Below are positions 36,320-49,194 of a stretch of 64,000 bases of DNA, in pieces. This DNA comes from Stictocephala bisonia (Eukaryota > Arthropoda > Insecta > Hemiptera > Membracidae): NCBI GenBank assembly GCA_035578905.1, contig JAQJVL010002184.1, positions 52,147 through 116,146 of the forward strand, given 5' to 3'. The first letter of the stretch is position 1. Each line of letters begins with the position of its first letter. Under the pieces are notes generated by a model. It made no database searches. It saw only the letters and a list, made by a program, of their open reading frames with translations, and was not told the DNA's origin. The translations under genes were made by a program, and so were the position numbers.

Positions 36320-39100
36320 ATGTTTGGTAATATTGAGATATTTATTTATGCATTAATATACAAAATGGTACTAATATTGTTGAAAAATTATTTTTTCGCT
36401 TACAAAATCATCACCGTTTTCAGCCACAGTGAATAAGTTTGCATTCTAAACTTTTATAAATTTATTTTAGTAATGTTTAACTTTTAGAATGTTCAAAGTA
36501 AAATGAACATGGCACATTGTTAATGCAACAAATAGAGGGTGATGTTGTTCACGTCCTTAAGCTGTACGTGTCCCCTGGGTGGTGCTAAACAACGACAATT
36601 TAGGTGGCTGAATTGTCACTTGTGTGATCTCCCGCTATGCCAGCTGTCAACCAAAAAATGTGCCCTTCTCAGATCCAGGAAAATGATAATAATATTTGTT
36701 CTTTTTTTAATGTCTGATATTTAAATGTCGAGGTTCTGAAGAGCTATGTGTGAATATTTAAGGAAAGCAGTGTAATCCCTTCTTGTAATCCAAGAAACAC
36801 ACTTTGAAGAAATGTAAAATAGTGTAAAAGGATATCCCTAGGTATATATTGGTGGAGGCTATCAGACGTAGAGCTTATAGTATAGCAACGTACATGAAGC
36901 TTGGCATTGATCAAAACCGTAGATAAAAATTGTGACAATTAGTGTTTACCTAATTGCAACCCCTCTACCATAGCTAGGAATAATATTCCATAGCGGGTAA
37001 GGAATAGACTATGTTGATTCGATCTTGCACGGTTGTCGATAGAGTCAACTTCTGGAAATATAAGGGGAAATAGCTAGAGATCAGTCATGTGATTGCGAAG
37101 TCGAAATTCAAACTTTCGATCACATTGTTAAAGATTACCCATTGCGTTATTTTCAGGGGAGGAATTAGCTGGTCTTAATTCAATTTGAGATTTAGGCATT
37201 GAATGGTGACGAAACCTGGATTATTTAGTTCTGTTACTGGAGATCGATAAATATTTCAACACTAATGCACGAGTGCTTTATACTTCAGATTTTATTTTGT
37301 TTAGTTTTTAATTTTATGAAACCTATTTTTTAGTTCATCCTCCTTTTCATTTGGTAGCTGGCTTTGAAATCTATACGATATTTGTAAATTTATAGTCCTG
37401 ACTTTCACAACATTTCTGCATGTACCACATGCTTTACTAATAAGCGTTATTTTATCAAGTATTTCATGATTGGACAACAATATATATATATATATATAGA
37501 AACCTTATATGGTTTTGTTTAGTCTTTATCACATAGTACAATTTATTAGATTAATTTTAAAGGGTCACTTTTGAAATCCAACTGAAATAGTATGGATATT
37601 GAGAAATATGCATAAATACCAATAAAACGAAAAAACAGTGTTTATAGGGTCATTAATGTTACAGTATAAGATAGTCGGAGCCAACAAACAAGATAGACGT
37701 CTTGAATTAAACGTAGTTTTAATGAATAATTTGCAAGTGGGAAGACTGCAAGTCACGCGATGTCTTGTTAACAGTAGTTTGGTTAAGAACTTAAACAATA
37801 TAAACTCACAAGACGGTTTCATTTTAAATCGTTGGGAAATGAAATATATCTGTTACACGCCAAACTACTGATAAATAACTTATCACGCTGCATATCTAAT
37901 AACTATCCAGGTGATATGTAGTACAGTTCTAGATAGTTGAGTTAAGTACAGTACGAATTTTTAAATCTTCTTTTTTAATCATAATGAAACCCAAACTAAT
38001 TGTAGGCGAAAAAGGGAATAAGGGTTCATTCATCTTTGTAATAAAAGCAATGGGATTTATATACAATTTAAAAATAAATACTCTTCAAAATTCGAAATTG
38101 TTTTTTTTCTTTTTTAGTCTTTCGTAATCCAATACAAATTAGTTTGCAATCATAATCGAAATTCAAGTTTCATAAAATCATCAAACTAACACAATACAAT
38201 AAATATTTACTTATTTTAAAAACATTTGTTTATAATATTGGAGTTATATAAATTTCAAGAATTCAACTTTTGTATTTTTTTATAAAATATCAATAGAACA
38301 TTTGTTTAAGGCAAGGGAAGTTTGCAACTTCATACAATTTAACTCTCGTAGTTAAACCATTCAAAAGCCTTTAAAGAAACATGAAAAATAAACATAAATT
38401 TTACTAATAGAATTAAAATAAAATACATTCTTCAAAATCTTAAACAACAAATTAAGAAGAGAAAAACAAGACAATATTTTGGAAGGACTATAGAACAAAC
38501 TTTACCCTTAATATAGATGATTTTTTTATGAGTGTTGTAAAAACTGCAAATTGGCAAAATTAAAAGAAAGTTATAAACCAGAACACTTACGCAATTTAAA
38601 AAAAACAATAGATCAGCAATTGATACAAACACTCTTAAAAAATATCACACATTATGCTAAATTAATTAAATAAAATTAATAAATTACCGCAGTTATTTAT
38701 GTTAAACTTTGAAGTTAAGAAAAGCGAAGACCGTTTTGTAAAATATGAACTTGTATTATTTAGAAATTCTTCCTCATAGGCTTTTTTAAACCTTCAAATA
38801 TTTATTTATTCGATTTTTTATTTATTTTTTGTTTTAGTATTATACATTATAATTCATTGTAATTAAGTCTAGTATTCAAAATTCTTGTTTTTTAATAAGT
38901 GAATATTTATTATTTTATAAAATTTACATTTCAATCTGATGTTATCTTGGATAACGAAAGGACTCGTCAAAATTGTTTTTATTGGCATTTTGAAGATCGT
39001 TATATTCAAACAATATATTTTCCAATTAGTATATATATATATATATTTAAATTTAACATATTGATGTTTCAAATACTCTTGTTAACATATTTATTATACT
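36320..39100. other. AT-rich unannotated sequence
   Basis: Contains a short (TA)n run at about 37480-37498 and a second at about 39030-39048. No gene was recognised. A less AT-rich patch at 36540-36680 has no clear frame. Confidence 0.5.
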
Positions 39101-39101
39101 A

Positions 39102-39303
39102 TTCTGGGTGTCCCAAAGTCAGGATTGGTGAAGTATATTTCTGATTAGCTTAATATTGTTATTAGACTTTACTGAGTCTTGATATACTTCAACAACTACG
39201 TACAAAGTTAACGTGTAAATACATAACTACTCATTTTTTTTTTCATTTTGTATCTTTAATAAAAAGAGTTTTGACTATACAAGGTTTGTTGGGACACTCA
39301 GTA
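39102..39303. mobile_element. Small MITE, Tc1/mariner-like ends
   Basis: Ends form a terminal inverted repeat: ctgggtgtccca on the left (39105-39116) and, reversed, ctgagtgtccca on the right, with one mismatch. TA dinucleotides lie close outside each end. The interior is about 170 bp, AT-rich and non-coding. The GGGTGTCCCA end is of the type seen in mariner-derived MITEs; the autonomous partner is not in the window. Confidence 0.68.
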
Positions 39304-39499
39304 ATATTTAGTATTCATATGTAGTAATATAATATTGTATAAACTAAATTTATTTGTAATATGTGCTTATGTTCTAACTCAATGTAATAATGCACAGCAG
39401 ACTAACTTGTCTTAAGGTTACTAGGTTAAGTGAGCCAACAAAGCCCGGAATGGTGTAGTAAAGGAGACATGTTGGCGTATTGCTCAGTAAAATACGTTG

Positions 39500-39590
39500 A
39501 GCGAGGTTGTGAGGGAGTTGGCCAGATCACGCGAGAGGGTGGAGTCCGTGTGTGTAAACACTGGGTAACGGACATGGAGCAGTATAACAA
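39500..39590 (+). repeat. Dispersed repeat D, copy 2
   Basis: Second copy of the block at 26975-27070. The open frame over 39430-39648 covers it but matches nothing known. Confidence 0.65.
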
Positions 39591-39957
39591 CTATTATACC
39601 TTCAATCATGTTGTGTTTGTGTATTTTTTTATTAGATTTATTTATTGATAAGACGCTAATTAATTGTCAAGATATGGTCGAATATTATTAGCAATTAGTG
39701 TGATTATTTTAGATGAACGATTGTAGTCAATGTTACAAAATGAAGCCGAGTTTTTTGATGAAGCCATAAAATGAAGCCATAAAAGGCAATTTGTGAATAG
39801 GACAAGTAATCGATTTACCTAAAGCTAAGCATAGCATCTAAACCAAGAAGTATTAGCCTGAGTTTCAACAAAATTAACAAGCCTGATACTCATTTATCTC
39901 CTCTTCACAACACATTCCTGGCAACCATTCCACATGGCCATTCTAGACCTGTTTAAT

Positions 39958-40080
39958 AGTGTTTACGTTGATGGAAGCCGTTAAGTGGACGCTATGTCAC
40001 TTATGTGAACAGAACCTATTGACTACAACCGCCAAAACACAGACCCAAGAGTTGATCTGGTACAACACTATACAGTGGCT
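39958..40080 (+). repeat. Dispersed repeat B, copy 2
   Basis: Contains tttacgttgatggaagccgt, aagtggacgc, gtcacttatgtgaacaga and ccaaaacacagacccaagag. These correspond in order to the other B copies at 29036, 43505 and 58928. Confidence 0.62.
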
Positions 40081-40723
40081 GCTATAGTTCCCGCATTTTT
40101 CTGAGCTAAAAGTTAAGATATTAGAGGTGCAAAACAAATGTCATTATATAGAAAAATTATAATAAACGAAATACCTACAAAATATTACTAATAATTATAA
40201 GCTTTTGGGAGCTAACTAACTCGAATTTACTCCTTCTTATAAGTTTATATTTAAAGTTACTATCTCTATTGAAATACTCATATTTTATCTGTGACTAACA
40301 TCTATATATTCAATTTCGTAGGAAAATCGGTTGCGTCAAAATTCCAAGCGTTATACTTCACCTACGGCCTTATATTGTGATCCGCCTTAAGGGCTCCACC
40401 CCATTAGCCATCAAAGTCCCCATGTTAATCTTATGGGAAGAAAGAAGGTTTCTAACTTTTGTGTGTTTTATAGTGTGGTAATATGCATTAAGTATTCCAG
40501 CTGTTAGTAAGACAAATGCAATATTCCAGCTGTTAATGTTTTATACCCAAATTAACAAGGTACAAGACCAAACCTTCAAAGAAGCTAGTCTTTACTTAAA
40601 CAAACCAGTGTTTACACATGGGTAACTTTATGTTTGAGTTTTACAAAACTATTAATAATTCAATATTATACATTAAATATTTAACATCAGCATTTGTATT
40701 TTATTTATTTTGGTGCTTTTACC

Positions 40724-41560
40724 CATATACTTACAGTGGGAATGGCCCTCCCTCCTACCCACACACGTACAGTGGTATTCACCCACCCATCCACCCATAC
40801 ACGTACAATGTTACTAACCCACCCACCCGCCCATACACATACAATGTTACTGACCCACCAACCCACCCATATACGCACAGTGGTCCTGACCCTCCCGCCC
40901 ACCCATACACGTACAATGGTATTGACCCACCCACCAACCCATACACGCACAGTGATACTGACCCACCCACCCACCCATACACGTACAGTGGTACTGACCC
41001 ACCCACCAACCATACACGCACAGTGGTACTGACCAACTCGCCCACCCATACACGTACAATGGTATTATTGACCCACCCACCAACCGATAGACGCACAGTG
41101 GTACTGACCCACCCGGCCCACCCATACACGTACAATGGTATTGACCCACCCCCAACCCATACACGCACAGTGGTACTGACCCACCCACCCACCCATACAC
41201 GTACAGTGTATTGACCCACTCGCCCACCCATACAAGCAGAGTGGTACTGACCCACTCGCCCACCCATACACGTACAATGGTATTGACCCACCCAGCCCAC
41301 CCCATACACGTACAGTGCCATTGACCAACCCCCCCCAATTACACGCACAGTGGACTGGACCCACCAACCCACCCATACACGTACAGTGGCCCTGACCTCA
41401 CCACCCGCCCACGCCATACACCGTACAATGGTATTGACCCGACCACCCACCAAACCCATAACGCACAGTGGGTTACTGACCCACCCACCCCCCCCTCACT
41501 TTACAGTGGTGAAGACCGGGCCCGCCCCCATAAAATTTCAATGGTAGTGCCCCCCCCCCC
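40724..41560. repeat. 36-bp minisatellite, second array, about 23 units
   Basis: Same unit as at 30690-31083 (acccacccacccacccatac, acgtacagtggtactg), with more variation, including caatg for cagtg and cgcac for cgtac. Unlike the first locus it is not flanked on the left by the Penelope leader. From about 41480 units gain extra or missing bases and merge into damaged sequence. Long frames on both strands here are by-products of the 36-bp period. Confidence 0.95.
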
Positions 41561-42960
41561 TTTCCCAAATATGCGAAAGTGGAAACCCCCCCAAATTTTG
41601 AAAAAAGGGGTAATTTCTCCCCACCTTCCTACTTTTTCCCAAATTTACCAATTTTAAAAAAATTTTTAAAACCCCAAACCCCCCCAATTTTTTATTTAAA
41701 TTTTTCCCAAATAAGCATTATTCCCCAAAAAATTTTCCATTTTTATGAAAATACCCCCAACTTTTATAACCCCCCCAATTTAAACTTCAAGGTATTGCCC
41801 AAAAACTAACGGAAAGGGATGAAAAAAACGCAAACATTGGTACTGACCCCAAACCCTAAGGTTTTTGGGAACCCTTAACCCCCTTTTTTTAAATTTTCCC
41901 TTTTATTTTTAAAATTGCCGAGTTTGGTTATTTAAATTTTAAAAAAAATTTTGGTAATAATTTAAAACAACTTTTATTTTCCTATTTTTTTTAATTTTTA
42001 GTTTAAAACCCAAAATTTAAATTAAAAATAAATTTAAAAAATTTATTTTAAAAATTTTTAAAAATAAGTAAAAATTCCTTAAATTTTAAATTTATTTTTT
42101 GGGAAAAAAAAACCACTGAATAAACCCATTTTTTTTAAACCAAAAATTTAAATTAAAATTTCCAGAAAGAAGGAAATTCCTTTGGTTAAAAAATAAATTT
42201 AAATTATATTTGGGTTTAAAACCAAAAACCCCTGAGTGTGGGAAAGCCTAATTTTGGGGAAACTTAAACCCTTGTTTGTTTTGAAGGACCTTTTAAATGA
42301 AATAATTCCGTTGTAAAAGGGGTTTAAAAATTAAAACCCGAAAAAAATTTATGGTGGGGGGTTTAAACAAAAAAATTTTTTTAAACCCTAAATTTGTTTG
42401 TTTTGGTGAAGGTTTTAAACCAAATAAAAATTTTTAAATAAATACAATTAATAAATAAAACCCTTTGAAAAATAGAAAATAAATTTATAGGTAAATAAAA
42501 ATGAACTTTTAAATTTTAAAACAAAAAAACATGCCAAAAAAAAAAAAAATTTCAGCATGATGAGTGGGGGGGGTTCGTTTAACCATAAACAATTAACCCC
42601 CAAAAAAAATACAGGATGATGAGGGTTTTCGCTGCCCTTTAAAAACAATCAAACTAAAATTTCACGTTTTTATGGTGAGGGGGTTCGCTAACCATAAAAA
42701 CAAAAATTCATGATGAGTGAGGGACCCGCTAAAATAAAAATTAAACCCTTTTACAATACCCCAATGTTTGAGTGAGGGTTTGCTAAACCATGAACAATCA
42801 ACACTCCAAAATACAACATGTATGAGTGGGGAAACCCGCTAACCAGGGAACAATAAAAAAAACCACTACAATACCGCATGTATGATGGGGGGGGAATCGC
42901 AAACCCATGAAAAATTTAACACTAAAACAAGGGGGGTATGGTGAGGGAGGTTCCTTAAAC
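41500..42960. other. Low-quality consensus (block 1)
   Basis: The sequence turns into strings of 3-10-base homopolymers (aaaa, tttt, cccc, gggg) that do not occur in the neighbouring clean DNA. It starts inside the 36-bp array and ends inside the 52-bp array. Traces of the 52-bp unit can still be seen from about 42540. This looks like unpolished long-read consensus over repeats, so ORFs here should be ignored. Confidence 0.85.
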
Positions 42961-43140
42961 AAAAACTTTAACAAATACACACATGTATGAGTGAGGGATC
43001 GCTGACCATGAACAATCAACTCTACAATACAATCATGTATGAGTGAGGGATCGCTAACCATGAACAATCAACACTGTGACAAAAGCATGGATGAGTGAAC
43101 TTTGCAATGTATGAGTGAGAGATCGCTGACCAGGTGTTTC
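42540..43140. repeat. Tandem array, 52-bp unit, about 11 copies
   Basis: The clean copies at 42982 and 43034 give a 52-bp period. The unit is catgtatgagtgagggatcg then ctaaccatgaacaatcaac. The left two thirds are damaged (extra bases in homopolymers) but keep the order of words. Confidence 0.9.
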
Positions 43141-43194
43141 TATACTCAGATTATATCCAAGATCCTTTCCATAAATATTAGTGCAGTAACTTTT

Positions 43195-43625
43195 ACCGGC
43201 ACAAAGATCTAGTGCAATAAGTTTGTTTATAACTCAGCTGGCATAGTTCCTTAAAAAGGGCCTGTTTATAATTAGCCCAATACCCATGTCGATAAGAATC
43301 TGAACCACGTAGTATGGGTCCGATGTTTGATTGCCTACCTTGCTCTTTACTTGTATGGATTAATTTTGTCTAATACTGCCTATAAATCTTATATTATAAT
43401 GATTTTACCTAAATTGATATCCTGAATGTGAGTAAAATCTATATAATCTAACTTTTATCTATCGCAGAAAATCACCCAATATGAAAACCCTAAATTCCCT
43501 AGTACTTGACCATGCTGAAGGCATCCATTGAGCAGACGTCATGTTATAATTGCGAAGACTGTAAGACACATATTACCTACAATCCTCCACAACACTTATC
43601 CCCAAGTAGCAAGGTTATAACACGT
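43195..43625 (+). repeat. Dispersed repeat B, copy 3 (long)
   Basis: The right part matches the other B copies (catccattgagcagacgtca, acctacaatcctccacaaca, cttatccccaagtagc). The left part shares gaatctgaaccacgtagt and surrounding words with 58735-58850, so the element is at least 400 bp long. No ORF. Confidence 0.68.
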
Positions 43626-45994
43626 GTACAAGGGGTTATTTCAAGACAAAATAATAAAATTGTATGAAAATAATTCATTAATGTTAATACCTTTGAAGAA
43701 GATAGATGAAATATGAAGGATCAATGCACTTTCTTTAGCCCTATAGTAAGAAAGTACTTATTTCTATCAAATAATGTCCAATTCGCCTTGAATCAAAAAG
43801 GAAACCAGTCCAATAACTTAGGTTTTAGTCCCTTTCAGAGGTTTGAGCACGCCACAGCCCTCTCATTATCTCTCAGTATTACCCATCGATTTATTACAGA
43901 TCCACAATATCGTTGTATAATTTATTATAGAGGTTTCTATGTAATTTGATTTTACAATTTAAAACTGCTATTTTCTATGAATTGAAGAAATTATTATTAT
44001 TGTATAAATAATTTAGTTTTTTTTATAATCGAATTTTTATATTTAAAATTGTACCAATTTTAGTAATTAATAATAAACTAAGTAAAAATTTTAAATAGTA
44101 TTTATACATTCAAAAAAATCACCCTTATATGTTATTTGTAAACTTTACTTTACAGTTACCCTATATATCGTATCATACAAGATTTTTGTATTCAAAAGGA
44201 GGCTTTTCTATTCATGTCATTTGAAAATGGTCAGTCAAAATATCAATCGCCTTCAACATAAGTTATTAAGGATTTATTAAATTAATTGGTTCATCGATTA
44301 ATAAATGATAAAATTTCAACTATTATATTAACTAATATAATAACATATTTAACTGTTATATATGTTTATATACAAACATCTCTGTTATAGATTAATGATA
44401 CCATTGTTGTCGTAAAACAATATTAATTTAGTATCAAAAACATCCTTTTAAGTCTTGAAATGTGGTAAAGGTTAAATTTTACCGAATTTAATCCTTCATT
44501 CTCATAAAAATTGTTCTGGTGCAAACACAGGGTGGTAAAATAGATGTTATATATTAGATTTAACATTATCATTGGTTAAGTACTGTACCATTCTGCAATT
44601 TTGTATATACACAACTAGCAAATTATTGTACTTGTTAGAAAAAATGTATTTTTACGCGTACCCTAATTTTACAATAGTTTGAGTAGCTTTACCTCATCAG
44701 CCTATTGTCTGCAACACACCAAGGGAATAGTAATGACAGAAACACAAGCCACTCAAATCATTTGGGTGTAGACAATTCCCTTTTGGTCTCGTGCGTCATA
44801 GAATGTTGGGAGTTTTCGCTGTGATGCGTAAAAACGATTTTTGCTTGTGAAATTCATAGCCGTTCACTTTTTAAAGGGGAAGTGGTGTGTCTGAACTGTA
44901 CAGAGGAAACGTTATTAATTTTCACTAAATTATTGTAGTTATAACTTTGTCCTGGTGTACTTAGATATACTTAAATAGTATTTTCATATATTTAAGACTA
45001 TATTAGAATGCATTCTGAATATTTTAAGATAGTTGAGAATTATCGATATTCATAGTAACAATATGATTTATAAAAAAAATATTTTTCCGTTTTTTTATAT
45101 AAATAATAAACTTAAATTAAACTAAATATCCACACATTTTATATCATACACTGAAATAGTAATTATATTTTGCCAACATAACTAGCATTACATATACTAA
45201 ATGCTCAATACTAAGTCTTATGCATGATCTCTCTGATCTCTCTTATCTTAAATTTATTTTCTAAAACTATTTTAAAAGGTTAAATCAATATATTACATTG
45301 TCAAGATACTAGGACTAGAAATAATTCATGTTGTCCCTTTAGTAATTAAATGTTTAAACAGCAACAGGCTTAATGACATTACTTGGTTCAATAAAAAGTA
45401 AAAAAATTATATATGAAATCTTTTAAAGATGATGCATTTAATTAAGGGTTTGAAACCCAGATTGGATGCCCGGAGCGCATTTAGAATGCTATAATTGGGT
45501 CTGCAAGAATGCGGAATTATAAATGGTTTAAAGATCTTCACTGACTTTAATGCAATCGTTAAAATGGCACTATGAATGTGTTGAATGTTCTGTATTGTAT
45601 ACCAGCAAATATCTGCAGGAAGAGTAAATATATATTTAAAATTACATTAATGCATTTAGTAACAAATCTTATTATTTATTACTAGAGGTTTTAATATAGT
45701 TTTCAATAGGCTTATAGAGTTAGTTATGTTAGCAAATTTAAACCATTTCAAATTTTATATATATATATCGTCACAGAGTATATTTATTTTATTTATTGGA
45801 AATAGGTCTTATGAAATTTGTAGTCATACTTTTAAAATAGCTACGAAAACTAACTAAAGAAGTTAGACATACAAGCATTATTGTAAATGTTCACACATTA
45901 GACGTTCAAAGCAATCCTCACTCCTTCATTCCTACAAAGTTTTTTTTTCTACTAACACAATTTTTGAAAAGTAAAGTGACAATCTCAGTAAAAA
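43626..45994. other. AT-rich unannotated sequence
   Basis: No gene was recognised. A less AT-rich island at about 44690-44900 holds a weak inverted repeat (attgtctgca and tgtagacaat) but no frame or motif I can name. Confidence 0.5.
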
Positions 45995-48310
45995 TTATGT
46001 GTTTAAAACTACCCGAATATCCTGGTATTCACTTAACGTAATGTGTTTAAATCTTCCAGAATAGCGTGGTATCTACTTAACGTATGTGTTTAAATATTCC
46101 AGAATATTCTGGTATCCACTTAATGTTATGAGTTTAAATTTCTCAGAATATCCCGGTATCCACTTGAGGTATTGTATTTAAATATTTCAGAATAGCCTGG
46201 TATCCGCTTAACTTATGTGTTTAAATCTTCCAGAAAAGCTTGTTAATGTGTTTAAATATTCAAGAGTAGCCTAGTATCCACTTAAATTTTGTATTTAAAT
46301 CTACCAGAAATAGCCTGGTATCCACTTAACGTTATGAGTTTAAATCTACAATAATAGTACGGTATCCACTTAACTTATGTGTTTAAATCTTCCAGAAAAG
46401 TTTGTTATCTACTTAACGTTATAAGTTTAAATCTGTCAGAATAGCCTGGTATCCACTTAACGTAATGTGTTTAGATCTACCAGAAAGGTCTGGTATCCAC
46501 TTAACGTAATTTGTTTAAATTTACCAGAAAAGTCTGGTATCCACTTAACGTAATGTGTTTAGATCTACCAGAAAATTCTGGTATCCCCTTATCGTAATGT
46601 GTTTAGATCTACCAGAAAAGTCTGGTATCCACTTAACGTAATGTGTTTAGATCTACCAGAAAAGTCTGGTATCCCCTTATCGTAATGTGTTTAATCTACC
46701 AGAAAAGTCTGGTATCCATTTAAATTAATGTGTTTAGATCTACCAGAAAAGTCTGGTATCCACTTAACGTAATGTGTTTAGATCTACCAGAAAAGTCTGG
46801 TATCCCCTTATCGTAATGTGTTTAGATCTACCAGAAAAGTCTGGTATCCACTTAACGTAATGTGTTTAGATCTACCAGAAAAGTCTGGCACCACTTAACG
46901 TAATGTGTTTAGATCTACCAGAAAAGTCTGGTATCCCCTTTTAAAGTTTTAATTGGGGGGGGGTTTTTTAGATCTACCGAAAAGTTTGGGATCCACTTTC
47001 GTTTTTTGTTTTATATAAAAGAAAAGTTGGTATCCCCTTTCGTAATTTTGGGTTTTTAAACCCAAAAAAAGTTGGTTTTTCCAAATTTTAAAGTTTTGTG
47101 TTTAATCTACCGGGTAAGTCTGGTATCCTTAAGTAATGTGTTTTTAAAAAAACCAGAAATTTCTGGTACCCCTTAAAGTTAAAGTGTTTTACCCTTTAAA
47201 AATTGGGGAAAACTTTAAAAATTTTAACTAAAAAAAGTTCCCGGGATCCCCTTAAGTATTTGTTTAATCTTCAGGGAAAAATTGGTATCCAATTAACGAA
47301 ATTTTTTTTAAAATTTAAATAAATTGGAATTCCCCCCCTTAAATTAAAGTGTTTAAATTCCAGAATTCTTGGTACCCCCCTTAAGTTAAATTTTTTTTAA
47401 AATTTAACCCGAAAAAAATCCCGGTATCCACTTTTTGTAATTTGTTTAATTTTTCCCAAAAAGGTTGGTATCCCCTTTAATGAAAAGTTTTTAAATTCAA
47501 GAAAATTTTGGTATGACTTTTTCTTAAAGTGTTTAAATACCAGAATCTTGGTATCACTTTTTGTTTTAATGTTTTAATTACCGGGAAAATCTGGTATGCA
47601 CTTTAAAGTAATGTGTTTAAAAAAACCCCCCAAATTTCTTGGTTTTTCCCCCTTTAATAATGTGGTTTTTTTTTTTTAAAAAATACCCCCGGGATAAATT
47701 AAGTAATTGTTTAAATTTTTCCCCCAAGAATTTTTTGGTTTCCCCTTTAAAGTAATGGGGTTTTTTTTAAAATTTCCCAAATATCTAGGGGATGCACTTT
47801 TAAAGTAATTTTTTAAATCCACCAGAATTTCTTGGTTTGCCCCTTTAAGTTTTTTTTGTTTAAATTCACCCGAATACTCTGGTATGCACTGATCGTAATG
47901 TGTTTAAATCCACCAGAATACTCTGGTATGCACTTAACGTAATGTGTTTAAATTCATCCGAATACTCTGGTATGCACTTAACGTAATGTGTTTAAATCCA
48001 CCAGAATACTCTGGTATGCACTTAACGTAATGTGTTTAAATCCACCAGAATACTCTGGTATGCACTTAACGTAATGTGTTTAAATCCACCAGAACACTCT
48101 GGTATGCACTTAACGTAATGTGTTTAAATCCACCAGAATACTCTAGTATCCATTAAATGTTATGTGTTTTATTCTAACAGAATATCCTGGTATCTACTTG
48201 ACGTTATGATTTTAAGTGTACCCGAATAGTATGGTATCCACTTAACGTTATGTGTTTAAATCTTCCGGATTATACTGTTATGTCCTTAAAGTTGTCTTTA
48301 AAATCACCTA
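45995..48310. repeat. Tandem array, 44-bp unit, about 50 copies, with a conserved dyad
   Basis: The unit is gtgtttagatctaccagaaa, agtctggtatccacttaacg, taat (44 bp). Central copies are nearly identical; copies at both edges are diverged. All keep a dyad: accaga/tctggt in central copies, ccagaatactctgg near the right edge, and often ccag/ctgg in edge copies. The middle (46930-47880) is damaged consensus but keeps the word order. It ends about 75 bp before the Penelope remnant. Confidence 0.95.
46930..47880. other. Low-quality consensus (block 2)
   Basis: Homopolymer-inflated text (gggggggg, tttttttt, aaaaaa) inside an otherwise clean 44-bp array, with clean units resuming at about 47880. It is best explained as poorly polished sequence in the array core. 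Confidence 0.88.
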
Positions 48311-48384
48311 TTAACCCTACATTCAAATAACGTTATACATATAAAGTCCATAAATATGTGAACTTGAATCGAGAACAATGGAAA

Positions 48385-49194
48385 TCTAAAACAATGGAAG
48401 TCTGCCTTTCCTTGACGTTTTAACTGTGAGAAGAAGAGATGGACGAATAGGCCACTCGGTATACCGGAAACCTACACATACCAATAGATATTTAAATGCT
48501 GCTTCCCAATATCATCTGGCTAAGAAGAATGCAGTTTTAAACACTTTAATCAATCGAGCCATTCACATTTCAGACTAAAATAGCTGGAAGAAAGAAAGAC
48601 AAATATTACATTCAACTTTAAAACAGAATGGATATTCAGTTAGAGAAATCAATAATTCTATTGGAAAACAGTTGAAGAGGTAAGAACAAGACAATAGAAT
48701 AGATACAAGAGGATACCTCAAAAAATGCGTAGGCCTATCTACCTTACATTAAGGGAACAACGGAAAATATTGGCAGGCTATTAAGTAAAGAAAATATAAA
48801 AACCATTTACAAGCCACCGAATAGATTAAAGAATTTTCTGAGGCCAGTCAAAGATACAATTCCACTAGCTATGCCTGGAGTATATGAAATACCTTGTAGT
48901 TGCGGGTCAGTCTACATAGGAGAAACCAAGAGGTTAATTTCCACAAGGATTAAGGAACATATAAGGCATAATAAGAATGAAGATACGGAAAAGTCTGCAG
49001 TTGCTGAACATAGCACAAAAAGTAATCATGTAATTTTATTTGACAAAAGTAAAGTCCTTGCCAACATCTCAAATTACTACCCGAGAATCGTAAGGAAAGC
49101 CATAGAAATATATAAAAGAAGAAATACTTTTAATAAGGATGATAGTATACGGCTGCCAAATACATGGGAACCCATTTTAAGTAAATTGAAATAA
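48385..49194 (+). pseudogene. Penelope-like retroelement, 5'-truncated: RT end plus GIY-YIG endonuclease
   Basis: The left part reads, with frame changes, LPFLDVLTVRRRDG, HSVYRKPTHTNRYLNAAS, LINRAIHI and LKQNGYSVREI, the conserved palm-end and thumb of Penelope RTs. From about 48736 one frame is open to the stop at 49192-49194. It contains PNRLKNFLRPVKD, the linker, then the endonuclease. Counting from the Met at 48871, GVYEIPC has Cys9 and Cys11 of the Penelope-type zinc finger, VYIGET is at 14-19, Arg26 and His30 are in the RIKEH block, and EH-x5-H is at 46-53. It ends with NTWEPIL, a usual C-terminal block. GIY-YIG endonuclease nicks the target to prime reverse transcription. The catalytic palm is absent, so the copy is dead, but the endonuclease frame is intact. 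Confidence 0.93.
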
